DNA from: Planctomycetota bacterium
GTDB lineage: Bacteria; Planctomycetota; Planctomycetia; Planctomycetales; Planctomycetaceae
Assembly (NCBI GenBank): GCA_003671275.1
Contig: QWPB01000180.1
Span: 1 to 64,000 of the forward strand
Length of the DNA: 64,000 nucleotides
Direction of reading: 5' to 3'
Under the pieces are notes generated by a model that searched no databases, had not been told where the DNA came from, and saw only the letters and a list, made by a program, of their open reading frames with translations. Shown piece after piece: positions 1-10,156 of the stretch. Made by a program: the position numbers and the translations under genes. The first letter of the stretch is position 1. Every line of letters begins with the position of its first letter.

Positions 1-1590
<1,590 letters not shown>

Positions 1591-1674
1591 TTTTCAGTGT
1601 CCGGAACCTCGGGAGAGTTGGGCATCCGCCGATGATCCCGAACGGACCGTGCTCCTAACACAACAAGCCGCAAT

Positions 1675-2335
1675 CGGGATAGGGGTCCGCCTTGTGGCGG
1701 AACCCCTTCCACACCACCGGACGCACGGCTCCGCATCCGGCGGTTCAAGTGGTTTGCGACTTCTGTGGGCACTGTTCGGCCAGGCTGAAGAGGCTCCGTT
1801 TCTGGAAGTAGCTCGTGTGCAGGACCCATGTGGGCGGCTTTCGTTTTCGAGAGTCGCCCCGGGCCCTTTCTGGAGTCGGCGATCATTCAGGGGGCGGGGA
1901 CTCTCTATCGATTGAGCGTTGTCCGGTGACCGCGACGATGTGATGTGATCTCTCGCACGCGATATTTGGCTGCTTCCCGTTTGTCACGGACAGGCCGAGG
2001 CACCTCCGATTCCTTGGTCGGGCGTGCTCTTGGCAACGTTCCCCCTCATCCGCAAGCCCTGCCACTTTCGCTCGCACGCTCGCCGTTTACCGTCAGTCCC
2101 TCCGAACAGGTATCCGGCTTCTCCGTGTGCTGCCGAATCGCCCAACCGTGACAGCCCCATACGGGGTTCGCGTTCATCGGTCAAAGCTTCGACTCCAGCT
2201 TCCTTCCCACGTGCCTCGCGACGACGCAGTGGCCTTCAGCTCACAGTTCCCCCCTGCCTGGGACCGTAGGGGGCTTTCACCTCCCAGCTGCAAAACATGC
2301 TGGGCACGCAACACAACATCGCTGCGGTGCGGCAC
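1675..2335 (-). mobile_element. ORF-less group II intron (approximate ends)
   Basis: Read on the minus strand, the 3' part holds a domain V-like hairpin at 1713-1745 (arms CCGCCGGATGC and GCGTCCGGTGG around GGAGCC, with a CGC-type catalytic triad). A domain VI-like hairpin at about 1682-1705 follows, and the sequence then runs into CCCTATCCCGAT, as bacterial group II introns end. Near 2000-2260 there is domain I-like sequence (for example GAAGCCGGATACCTGTTCGG and GGTAAACGGCGAGCGTGC). No reverse-transcriptase frame lies between domain I and domain V; only about 250 bases separate them, so the intron-encoded protein is missing. The 5' end near 2335 is a guess. The family assignment comes from remembered intron sequence features, not from a covariance-model search. 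Confidence 0.68.
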
Positions 2336-2429
2336 CGCAGCGAATTGGATATCTGAAGAACTCAGTACCACCCCCGTTGAGGCCGCGATTCACGCGGTAC
2401 CAGCCGCCGACCGCCGGCTTCCTGGATGA

Positions 2430-3289
2430 GACCCAGGCGGGATCAGCGTACTAACCAAGCCCATGTCGAGCCCCCCTGGTAAAGATTCGGATTCCCCGGA
2501 CGCGGTTGAGCGAAATCGATTTTTCTCGCGACCCAGCCCCGATTTGACGAAAGGTCTGCTTGACTTTTCCATCAGGAATCGCCGATAGTTCCATTCAGCT
2601 TCATTTGACAGAGAAGTTCAGCGAGCTACGATTCTGTCTGAAGCGGCTGCGGGGACTAACCATTTTGACTGGTGGGAACCTGCAGTTTACGTGAAGTGTG
2701 CTGTGTGTGAGCCGTCGATGCTCGATGGCTGTATCGGACACAACCCCAGGATTGGGTTTGGTCAACATGAGTGGGTTGCAAGTTGTCCCACTCAGGCAAG
2801 ACTAGACCATCGGATGGTTGCGTAACGAGACACACAAACCTTCGTGAGGGGATCTTCCCGGTTCAACAGGGCTGTGCGTTTGGGCGTTCGCCTGAGTGAT
2901 CGAGCCTGTTGAAAATAGACGTCGAGTTTCTGGTGCCGCTCATGCGGCCCAGATCCTTGTCCGCTGTGGGTTGCCTACATCTCGGCATCTGGCGTCCTTG
3001 TGACGTGCACTGTCGGGTGGCTGTCCTGAAAGCGGAGAGGTTCGAGTCTGAAACCGGTGATTGATTCCATCGGGCCTCGATGTGATCGAGGCTTGTCTGT
3101 CTGGGTCCCCCTGACAACCTGGCGAGTCTGTTGTTTTCACTGTTGCTCCCACCGCTGTTCCACTCTGTGAAGCACTCCGCATCTGTGCCGTTTTCGGCGC
3201 GGTGCGTGGTTTTGGTATTGGCTTCCGCTGTGAGTGGTCTCACCCTGTGAGCGGTCTCCTGGTGAGCATTCTCTCTCTGGATTTTCTTC
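2430..3289 (+). promoter_or_regulatory. Long structured leader region of rho
   Basis: About 860 bases with no credible gene precede rho. Hairpins on the plus strand include TGAGTGGG/CCCACTCA (2768-2794, 8-bp stem), AACCC/GGGTT (2742-2758), and a longer arm pair TTCAACAGG (2862-2870) with CCTGTTGAA (2905-2913) enclosing a small GGC/GCC hairpin. An imperfect 17-bp tandem repeat beginning CTGTGAG occupies 3228-3261. The bases before the rho ATG are pyrimidine-rich, with no clear Shine-Dalgarno sequence. Rho genes in several bacteria are autoregulated by attenuation in their leaders, so a regulatory role is plausible but inferred. Promoter position is not resolved. Confidence 0.4.
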
Positions 3290-5122
3290 ATGTCGACTGA
3301 TCGTTCTTCCTCCTCCCGGCGTCCCATTCGCCGCGCACCACGCTCTACGGGCCGCGATGACCTGCAATCGTTCGATTTCGAGGACACTACCGACCTGAAC
3401 GACTTCGGCGCCGGAGTGACTGAGGAGGCCCGTCCCGCGCCCCGCACCCGTCCATCCGCCGGGACGCGACCCGCCGCCCCCCCCGCCCAGGAACCGGACC
3501 CCGCTCCCGTGGCGGACTCCGGAAGCCGCCGCCGCCGGACAATTGCTGCCAAGCCCCGAATCTCTCCACCGGCTCCCGCTGCGCCCTCCGTTCCTCCGGC
3601 TCCCGCACCACGGGACATCTACAACGACAATCGCGACTCGGACGACGATCGGGACGAAGCCTTTGATGATGATGGTCCTCGTTCCGATGGGGATGAGGGA
3701 GGCGAAGATGGGGGCCGTCGCCGTCGCCGTCGCCGTCGTCGCGGACGTGGTGGGCGAGAGGGCGACTCCGCTCCCCCCGCAAACGGCCCTCGCAATACAC
3801 GGGCCCCTCAAGGATCACGCCCCCCCGCACCACGCGGGTCGGAACGCAGCAGTTCCGGAGGACGGTCAGGGCGTCCCGCGGCACCACCCCCCGCCGCTCC
3901 TCGCCGCGAGCGTGTCGAGCGTCGCAGCCTGAGTAGTCCGCCCGGGCAACGACACACCAAATTCATGAAGGATGCCCCGCTTCCGGCCGGCGAGATCGTC
4001 GGCGATCTGGTCGAAATGACCGGCGTATTGGAACTGCATCCCAAGGGCTACGGCTTCCTGCGGATGGCCAAGAACGATTACGGTGCTGAAGATTCGGACC
4101 CGTTCGTTTCCAGTTCACTCGTCGAGAAGTACCGCTTGCGTGAAGGGGTGCAAATCCTCGGCGAAGTGGGAATGGGCACGCGGGGTCAGGGACCGCGCCT
4201 CGTCAACATCAAACTGATCGATGGCAACACGACCGAGGTCTATGAACAGGTCAAAAACTTCGACGACCTGACCCCTGTCAATCCGTTCGAGCAGATCAAG
4301 CTCGAAACCGGAACCCAGCCAATCACCATGCGGGTCATGGACCTGCTGACGCCACTGGGCAAGGGTACTCGCGCCCTGATCGTCGCTCCGCCGCGCAGCG
4401 GAAAGACCATGCTGCTTCAGGATATCGCCAATTCGGTGACCAAGAATCATCCCGAGGTGCATCTGATCGTTCTACTGATCGATGAACGTCCGGAAGAAGT
4501 GACTGACATGCGCCGCAACGTGAAGGGTGAAGTCATTGCCTCGTCCATGGACCGCGACATCGAAAGCCATGTCCGGATCAGCCAGCTGGTGATCGAACGC
4601 GGCAAGCGACTGGCCGAATCGGGTAAGCATTGCCTGATTCTGATGGACAGCATCACCCGCTGTGCCCGCGCTTTCAACAAGTGGATCGGTGGCGGACGGG
4701 ACAGCAAGATCGGCACTGGCGGACTCGATGTCCGGGCCCTGGAAATTCCACGCCGGATGTTCGGAACGGCCCGTCGCTTCGACGAAGGGGGCTCGCTGAC
4801 CGTGGTCGCGACCGCCCTCATCGAAACCGGTAACCGAATGGACGACTCGATCTTCCTCGAGTTCAAAGGCACCGGAAATATGGAGCTGGTCCTCAGCCGC
4901 GATCTGGCCGAACGCCGGATCTGGCCCGCCCTGGACGCCTCCAAATCGGGGACCCGCCGCGAAGAAAAGATCCTCGATCCAGCTGTCATGGAAGGAGTGA
5001 CCATGCTCCGCCGCAGCCTGGCCGCTCTCAATCCGACCGAAGCGATGGAAACTCTCGTCAAGACCCTTCAGCGGTTCCCGACGAACAAGGAGTTCCTCGA
5101 ACGAATCAAGTCGGTCCTCTAA
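3290..5122 (+). CDS. rho: Transcription termination factor Rho with long N-terminal extension
   Basis: RNA-dependent hexameric ATPase that terminates transcription. The 610 residues exceed the roughly 420 of E. coli Rho. Residues 1 to about 225 form a low-complexity extension rich in Pro, Ala, Arg and Asp, with an acidic stretch near 110-135 and an uninterrupted Arg tract near 143-152. The cold-shock-type RNA-binding domain begins near 245 (GVLELHPKGYGFLR). Walker A is at about 367-373 (PPRSGKT), then DERPEEV near 398, DSITR near 453, and the Q/R-loop segment GGGRDSKIGTGGLD near 467-480. Extended Rho N-termini are known in planctomycetes and other high-GC bacteria. Start at the ATG at 3290; an intrinsic terminator follows. 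Confidence 0.96.
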   Translation: MSTDRSSSSRRPIRRAPRSTGRDDLQSFDFEDTTDLNDFGAGVTEEARPAPRTRPSAGTRPAAPPAQEPDPAPVADSGSRRRRTIAAKPRISPPAPAAPSVPPAPAPRDIYNDNRDSDDDRDEAFDDDGPRSDGDEGGEDGGRRRRRRRRRGRGGREGDSAPPANGPRNTRAPQGSRPPAPRGSERSSSGGRSGRPAAPPPAAPRRERVERRSLSSPPGQRHTKFMKDAPLPAGEIVGDLVEMTGVLELHPKGYGFLRMAKNDYGAEDSDPFVSSSLVEKYRLREGVQILGEVGMGTRGQGPRLVNIKLIDGNTTEVYEQVKNFDDLTPVNPFEQIKLETGTQPITMRVMDLLTPLGKGTRALIVAPPRSGKTMLLQDIANSVTKNHPEVHLIVLLIDERPEEVTDMRRNVKGEVIASSMDRDIESHVRISQLVIERGKRLAESGKHCLILMDSITRCARAFNKWIGGGRDSKIGTGGLDVRALEIPRRMFGTARRFDEGGSLTVVATALIETGNRMDDSIFLEFKGTGNMELVLSRDLAERRIWPALDASKSGTRREEKILDPAVMEGVTMLRRSLAALNPTEAMETLVKTLQRFPTNKEFLERIKSVL

Positions 5123-5152
5123 CGAGGTCGCTTTCCTCTACCGTCTTCCCCG

Positions 5153-5183
5153 GCCCGGTGGTTACTCCACCGGGCTGTTTTTA
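5153..5183 (+). terminator. Intrinsic terminator of rho
   Basis: Perfect 9-bp stem GCCCGGTGG (5153-5161) and CCACCGGGC (5167-5175), loop TTACT, followed by TGTTTTTA. It lies 30 bases past the rho stop. The right arm and U-run also encode the last residues of the convergent phosphorylase gene, whose stop codon lies in the loop. Confidence 0.8.
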
Positions 5184-5980
5184 TGACCGGACGAAATCCC
5201 CCCGATCAGCTGCTCCAACAACAGCTGCATCTGTCCCGCCGCCAGTGCAACCGCAGCCACCACGTGGGCTCCATCGGTGGGTTCCAGGGCATCCGGTCGG
5301 CATTCATTACTCACGACCGACAGGGCCGCAACACGCATTTCCAACTGCCGGGCGCGGAGGGCCTCTGGGACCGTCGACATTCCGACCAGATCGCCTAGTC
5401 CTCGGAGCCAGCGGTACTCGGCCCGTGTCTCATAGTTCGGCCCCGTCATTCCGATGTAGACCCCCGAGGCTCCCTGGCCACCGGTTCGACGCGCGGCGTG
5501 AAGCGCCATCTCTGTCAACGGCGGATCATAGATGGGGAGCCGTCGGGGCTCGGGAGCCGAACCCGCTGCGTTGTTCATCAGGTTCACATGGTCTCGAACC
5601 ACCACGATCTCTCCGATTCGATAGTTCGGGTGCAGCCCGCCCGCTGCGTTGGTAGCGATCAATGCCTCCACACCCAGCTGCCGCAACAGGTCGATGGGAC
5701 GAGTCACCTGTTCGGCGGAATACCCTTCGTAGCGATGAAAACGGCCTTCCATTACCGCGACCGACTGGCCGGCCCAGCTTCCCAGCGTCAATTGACCTTT
5801 ATGCCCAATCGCGGTCGAAACGGGCAGACCTGGAATTTCGCGGTACGGGATCGACACGGCCTGCTGTACAGCGGCGACGACACCCCCTAAACCACTTCCC
5901 AGAATCACGCCCACACGCGGCCGATGCGTAGTCCGTCCGAAGATCAGTTGTGTCGCCTGCGACAGCCAGTCACGAATCAC
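5162..5980 (-). CDS. Purine nucleoside phosphorylase, trimeric PNP/MTAP type
   Basis: Phosphorolysis of purine (deoxy)nucleosides to free base and (deoxy)ribose-1-phosphate in purine salvage; cytoplasmic. The 272 residues fit the family. Motifs: GVILGSGLGG (phosphate loop), GRFHRYEGY (phosphate and sugar site), ATNAAGGL, MTGPNYETRAE (base-site Glu region), GMSTVPE and VVSNEC. This order is that of PNP class II/PunA-type proteins rather than MTA phosphorylase. The ATG at 5980 gives a normal N-terminus. Its 3' end overlaps the rho terminator, so transcription from the two convergent genes meets there. The exact symbol (punA versus deoD-like) is left open. Confidence 0.92.
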   Translation of the reverse strand: MIRDWLSQATQLIFGRTTHRPRVGVILGSGLGGVVAAVQQAVSIPYREIPGLPVSTAIGHKGQLTLGSWAGQSVAVMEGRFHRYEGYSAEQVTRPIDLLRQLGVEALIATNAAGGLHPNYRIGEIVVVRDHVNLMNNAAGSAPEPRRLPIYDPPLTEMALHAARRTGGQGASGVYIGMTGPNYETRAEYRWLRGLGDLVGMSTVPEALRARQLEMRVAALSVVSNECRPDALEPTDGAHVVAAVALAAGQMQLLLEQLIGGISSGHKNSPVE

Positions 5981-6349
5981 GTGAATCTCACTCAGAAATC
6001 GAATTGGGTCGCTCGTCGCATCGAACGGCGACCGGATCGCAGAATGGTGTCCAACAGACAGTTATGTCAAGATTCGTCCCGTGAATGCGAGAGGTACTTT
6101 ATGCTTGGCAAAGATCCATCCCGTACACGGAATCCGGCCCACAAGGAAACCGACGCATCCATCCAGACAACGCCAATTCAATTGTTAGCCAGCCCTGAAT
6201 GAATGAAACACCCCTTTCGGGGCTGGGGCTTGGCCAGTTAACAATCGGTTGATCCGACTATTTTCCCGGGGGCCAGAGCGTCCGCATCTGATAGCCTGAT
6301 AATCTGCAAGAGGAGAGCCTCCGGGTGGTCGCAGCTTGAGCGCACGGAG
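5981..6349. other. Intergenic region with possible lepA terminator
   Basis: About 370 bases without a credible gene. On the minus strand, CCCC-GAAA-GGGG (6211-6222) followed by TGTTTCATTCATT may be a weak terminator for lepA. The promoter of the phosphorylase gene should lie near 5985-6080, but no clear box was recognised. Confidence 0.4.
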
Positions 6350-8155
6350 TCACCCCTCGTCGCCACGCGCTTCCAGCACTGACAGGAACGCCTTCTGTGG
6401 AATATCCACTTCGCCGAACGACTTCATCCGCTTCTTGCCTTCCTTCTGCTTTTCCAGAAGCTTGCGTTTGCGGCTGATGTCGCCGCCGTAGCACTTGGCG
6501 GTCACATCCTTCCGCACAGCCGAGATCGTTTCGCGGGCGATCACCTTGCCGCCCAAAGCAGCCTGAATCGCAATTTCGAACTGGTGCTTGGAAATCTCTT
6601 CCTTCAGCTTCTTGCACACGGCCCGGCCGCGGCGTTCGGCGGTCGTACGGTGGACGATCATCGCCAGCGCTTCGACCTTGGACCCCTTGACGAGGATGTC
6701 CATCTTCACGAGGTTGGCATCCCGGAAGCCAATGACTTCATAGTTCATCGTGCCGTAACCGCGCGTCACCGACTTGAGCTTGTCGTGCATGTCGTACACG
6801 ATTTCAGCCAGCGGCAGTTCATAGACGAGCTGCGCCCGGTCAGAGCCGAGATACTCAGTCGTCTTGTAAACTCCGCGGCGGTCTTCGCACAGTTGCATGA
6901 GCGTGCCGATGCAGTGCGAGGGAACGATGAATTGCACCTTGGCGATTGGCTCGCGGAACTCCTTGATCGATCCGCTGTCGGGCACATCGACCGGGTTGTC
7001 GATCTTCTGCACGACATCGTTTTGCAGCAGCAGTTCGTAGGTAACGTTCGGAGCGGTCTGGATCAGGTCGACTTCCGCTTCACGCTCCAGCCGCTGCTGG
7101 ATCACTTCCATGTGCAACATGCCGAGGAAGCCGCAGCGGAAGCCGAAGCCGAGGGCGTCGCTGGTCTCGGGGGCGAACGAGAAGCTGGCGTCGTTGAGGC
7201 TCAACCGCTCGAGTTCCTCGCGCAGGTGTTCAAACCCGGTCGTATCGATCGGGTACATGCCGCAGTACACCATCTGCTGCGGCTCTTTATACCCTTTGAG
7301 AGGTTTGTCGGTTGGGCGGGCGGCATGCGTCAGGGTGTCCCCGACGTGGATGTGCCGGATTTCTTTCACGCCGGTGATGACGTAACCCGCCTGCCCCGGT
7401 CCCAGCTGCTCACAGGGCACCATGTTGGGGCGGAACTGGCCGATCTCGATCACGTCGTTGATCGACCCGCCCTTCATGAACTTGACGCGATCGCCCTTCT
7501 TGACGGTCCCTTCCTGGACGCGGATGTAGGTCACCACACCGCGGTAGTAGTCGTACTTGCTGTCGAAGATCAGGCACTTGAGCGGAGCGTCCGCGTCACC
7601 CGTCGGGGGGGGGATCTTTTCAATGATGGCTCGGAAGCACTCTTCGATTCCGATTCCCTGCTTGGCACTGACGCGGAGAGCATCGGTCGCATCGAGACCG
7701 ACGATCTTCTCGATTTCCTCGCACACCTCGGGAATGCGAGTCACCGGAAGGTCGATCTTATTGATGACCGGGATGATCTCCAGATTGGCTTCGATGGCAA
7801 GGTAAGCGTTTGCCACGGTCTGAGCCTGGACTCCCTGGAAGGCATCCACAACCAGCAAGGCCCCTTCGCATGCGGCCAGGCTGCGCGAGACTTCGTATTG
7901 GAAGTCGACGTGCCCCGGTGTATCGATGAAGTTGATTTCGTAGGTCACACCATCGAGCGTGTAGTTGATCGCGACGGCCCGGGCCTTGATCGTGATCCCA
8001 CGCTCCCGCTCAATATCGAGATCATCCAGGATTTGATCCTGGAACTCGCGTTTGGTAATCGTCCCGGATTTCAGCAGCAGCTGGTCCGCGAGGGTACTCT
8101 TCCCATGGTCAATATGGGCGACGATGGAGAAGTTGCGAATGAGCTTCGTGTCCAT
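6350..8155 (-). CDS. lepA: Elongation factor 4 (LepA), ribosome-associated GTPase
   Basis: Translational GTPase that acts on ribosomes during elongation and initiation, especially under stress. The 601 residues are typical. G1 is AHIDHGKST, the switch region is RERGITIKA, G3 is DTPGHVDF, and G4 is NKIDLP. The LepA-specific C-terminal domain contains KCYGGDISRKRKLLEKQKEGKKRM split over the run (GGDISRKRKLLEKQ is diagnostic). An ATG at 8194 would add 13 residues (MDRLTPFAF and so on), but the conserved family start is the ATG at 8155 (MDTKLIRNFSIVAHI). No strong Shine-Dalgarno sequence precedes either. The long open frame opposite is a GC-driven shadow. Confidence 0.97.
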   Translation of the reverse strand: MDTKLIRNFSIVAHIDHGKSTLADQLLLKSGTITKREFQDQILDDLDIERERGITIKARAVAINYTLDGVTYEINFIDTPGHVDFQYEVSRSLAACEGALLVVDAFQGVQAQTVANAYLAIEANLEIIPVINKIDLPVTRIPEVCEEIEKIVGLDATDALRVSAKQGIGIEECFRAIIEKIPPPTGDADAPLKCLIFDSKYDYYRGVVTYIRVQEGTVKKGDRVKFMKGGSINDVIEIGQFRPNMVPCEQLGPGQAGYVITGVKEIRHIHVGDTLTHAARPTDKPLKGYKEPQQMVYCGMYPIDTTGFEHLREELERLSLNDASFSFAPETSDALGFGFRCGFLGMLHMEVIQQRLEREAEVDLIQTAPNVTYELLLQNDVVQKIDNPVDVPDSGSIKEFREPIAKVQFIVPSHCIGTLMQLCEDRRGVYKTTEYLGSDRAQLVYELPLAEIVYDMHDKLKSVTRGYGTMNYEVIGFRDANLVKMDILVKGSKVEALAMIVHRTTAERRGRAVCKKLKEEISKHQFEIAIQAALGGKVIARETISAVRKDVTAKCYGGDISRKRKLLEKQKEGKKRMKSFGEVDIPQKAFLSVLEARGDEG

Positions 8156-8425
8156 GACACAACAGTCGAAGGCAAAAGGGGTTAACCGATCCATGCAGTC
8201 ACACTGCGTGGCCGGTCACGGTCGAAACCGGCCCACCTCGTCAGCGCTGCGTCCCGCAGTATAGCGTGTATCAGGGCAACGCCGGGAGGGAGTTTCTGGA
8301 ACTGTGATTCCGCATCCCCATTCTGAATCATCGAACGTTGCCGATGTGTTCCGTTGGCTTGCTGACCCTGTGTTCTCCGGGTATCTTGATACTGCGGCGG
8401 AATTCCCTTGGGGAAACCGTCACGT

Positions 8426-8500
<75 letters not shown>

Positions 8501-8583
8501 CTGATTTCTTCTGAGAGTCCGCATTGAGCCGAGCGTACTCGAACTTCCCTGAAAATGGGAAACCTGTGGCGGGGTGTCCAAGG

Positions 8584-9993
8584 ATGGATCCAGTGCCGCC
8601 AACAACGGCTGCCTCTTCGATCCCCGCAATTTCTGTGGTCGGGTCGGATCTCCCTGCAGTGCCGGATCTGGTGTCGTCCAACCTGCCGAATCGGGAAGAA
8701 CCTGCGGCGGACGATCCCCCTGCAATCAGAGGCGACTTTCCATTCCAGTGCCCGGGAGAGCTCTCCCCCATCTCGGAGGGAGTCCATCTGTCGCGGCTGG
8801 CAGCTTTCTACAATAAGTGCCGGAACTGCCCCTCCCGATCCGACATCGTCCGCCTCGCCCCCGGTCTTCGAGTGGCCTGGGAGCAACTGCTCGCCCGGCG
8901 ATCCCCCGACAGCTTGTTTCGTATTGATGGCGTGCGGGGCCGGGCACACTCCGATTGGACCGAACGCGAGGCGGCCCAGCTGGCGGCGGCCTACCTGGCG
9001 GTACTCGCAGATGTACTGGTCGTCCACCATGAGCAGACGTTGACGCCACGGCCATCGCAGCCCCGCATCGTGCTGGGCTATGACACCCGTGCGGAGTCAC
9101 CCGAATTTGCAATCGCGATCGCTCGCATGCTACGACAGCACGGAGCCGAACTGATTGATCTGGGCTGGTCCACCCGTCCAATGGTTGAGCAGCGGTTGTG
9201 GACGAGTGGAGCCAGTGGGGCCGTCTACGTCACGGGGGCAGGCAGCGCTCCGGCATGGACCGGGGCCGACCTGCTGGGGCCGGATGGGATTGTCTGGTCA
9301 CGGGGAGGAGTGCTGGATCTGGTCGAGCAGCGATTCCACTCGCCCCTGCCACGACTCGTCCGCGAAGCCGGTCCGCACCATACCGAGTCGGTTCCCATCG
9401 GAGTTCGCGATCACTGGGCTCGCGAGCTGCATGGGTTACGGCCTTTGAAGATCCGAGTTCATGTATCCGATCCCCTGCAGTATGAGTTGCTCCTGCAGAT
9501 TCAACCCTTGATTTCCGGACTGACCATCTCGAAGTCAGCGACATCGAAAGGGTCACCCCCCGCCGGTGAACTCTTCGACGCCGTGTTCGAGTGGGGAGAA
9601 GACAGCCGCCAGTGCCAGGTCCGGGATGTTCTCGGAGGGAGCGTCTCGGAGGAAGCACTGACCTTTCAGCTGGGCACCTTACTGCTGGATGAACACCCGC
9701 ATGTCGACGTGGTGGTTCCGGATGAACTGTTTCAGCGTTGGGGACGAACCGTCACGCGCTGTGGCCCCGGCTACCTGGTCTTTCACCAAGGGGGCCATTC
9801 CGAAGAGCAGCTGCGACGGACGATGGAAACGTTGCACGCGCCGCTGGGGCTGGATGGGACGGGACGATATTGGATTCGCCGGGGGGGGCACGTGATGTGT
9901 GACGCCCTCCTGACAACAGCAATGACACTTCAGGCTCTCAGCCGAACCGATGCCGCACTGTTGAGCTGGGGGGTGCCACCATTGGAAGGTTAG
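8584..9993 (+). CDS. Phosphohexomutase-like protein lacking catalytic motifs
   Basis: The 469-residue protein follows the alpha-D-phosphohexomutase (phosphoglucomutase/phosphomannomutase) layout. It has a RIDGVRG entry motif (about 113-120), LGYDTRAESPEF (about 164-175), an IDLGWSTRPM strand, and a final domain like the phosphate-binding domain (near RRGGHVMCDALLTTAM). The active-site loop TASHNP is replaced by TGAGSAP (about 220-226). The metal loop DGDxDR reads WGEDSR (9591-9608), so the phosphoserine and metal aspartates are missing. An N-terminal region of about 100 residues carries YNKCRNCPSRSD, a possible Cys-pair motif. The ATG at 8584 is preferred over an in-frame TTG at 8524; neither has a convincing ribosome site. 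Probably a non-catalytic or repurposed member. Confidence 0.72.
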   Translation: MDPVPPTTAASSIPAISVVGSDLPAVPDLVSSNLPNREEPAADDPPAIRGDFPFQCPGELSPISEGVHLSRLAAFYNKCRNCPSRSDIVRLAPGLRVAWEQLLARRSPDSLFRIDGVRGRAHSDWTEREAAQLAAAYLAVLADVLVVHHEQTLTPRPSQPRIVLGYDTRAESPEFAIAIARMLRQHGAELIDLGWSTRPMVEQRLWTSGASGAVYVTGAGSAPAWTGADLLGPDGIVWSRGGVLDLVEQRFHSPLPRLVREAGPHHTESVPIGVRDHWARELHGLRPLKIRVHVSDPLQYELLLQIQPLISGLTISKSATSKGSPPAGELFDAVFEWGEDSRQCQVRDVLGGSVSEEALTFQLGTLLLDEHPHVDVVVPDELFQRWGRTVTRCGPGYLVFHQGGHSEEQLRRTMETLHAPLGLDGTGRYWIRRGGHVMCDALLTTAMTLQALSRTDAALLSWGVPPLEG

Positions 9994-10022
9994 GCAGGAA
10001 TCTGGAAGGTTAGGCAGGAATC
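9983..10022. repeat. 20-bp perfect tandem duplication
   Basis: The unit TGGAAGGTTAGGCAGGAATC occurs at 9983-10002 and again at 10003-10022. The first copy contains the stop codon of the phosphohexomutase-like gene, so the duplication lies across the gene's 3' end. Confidence 0.9.
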
Positions 10023-10156
10023 GTCGTCCGGGCCCCCATTCGGCCTTCGGGTGCCCAGACCTCCTCTTGACGAGTTGCCGAGCGGGCTGCTAACCGGTCA
10101 TTTCGATGGGTTGTGGCTCTGCGGTGAGCGGCCTGGGTTCCCGCGCATTTTCTGAG

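Noticed and set aside
2863-3618. 251-codon minus-strand frame over the rho leader and start
   Set aside because: Arg/Ser/Gly-rich with no domain, and overlaps the rho N-terminus; the leader hairpins explain the conserved-looking parts better.
6584-8185. 533-codon plus-strand open frame opposite lepA
   Set aside because: It lies exactly antisense to a well-conserved lepA, and its translation has no recognisable domain; such frames are common in high-GC genes.
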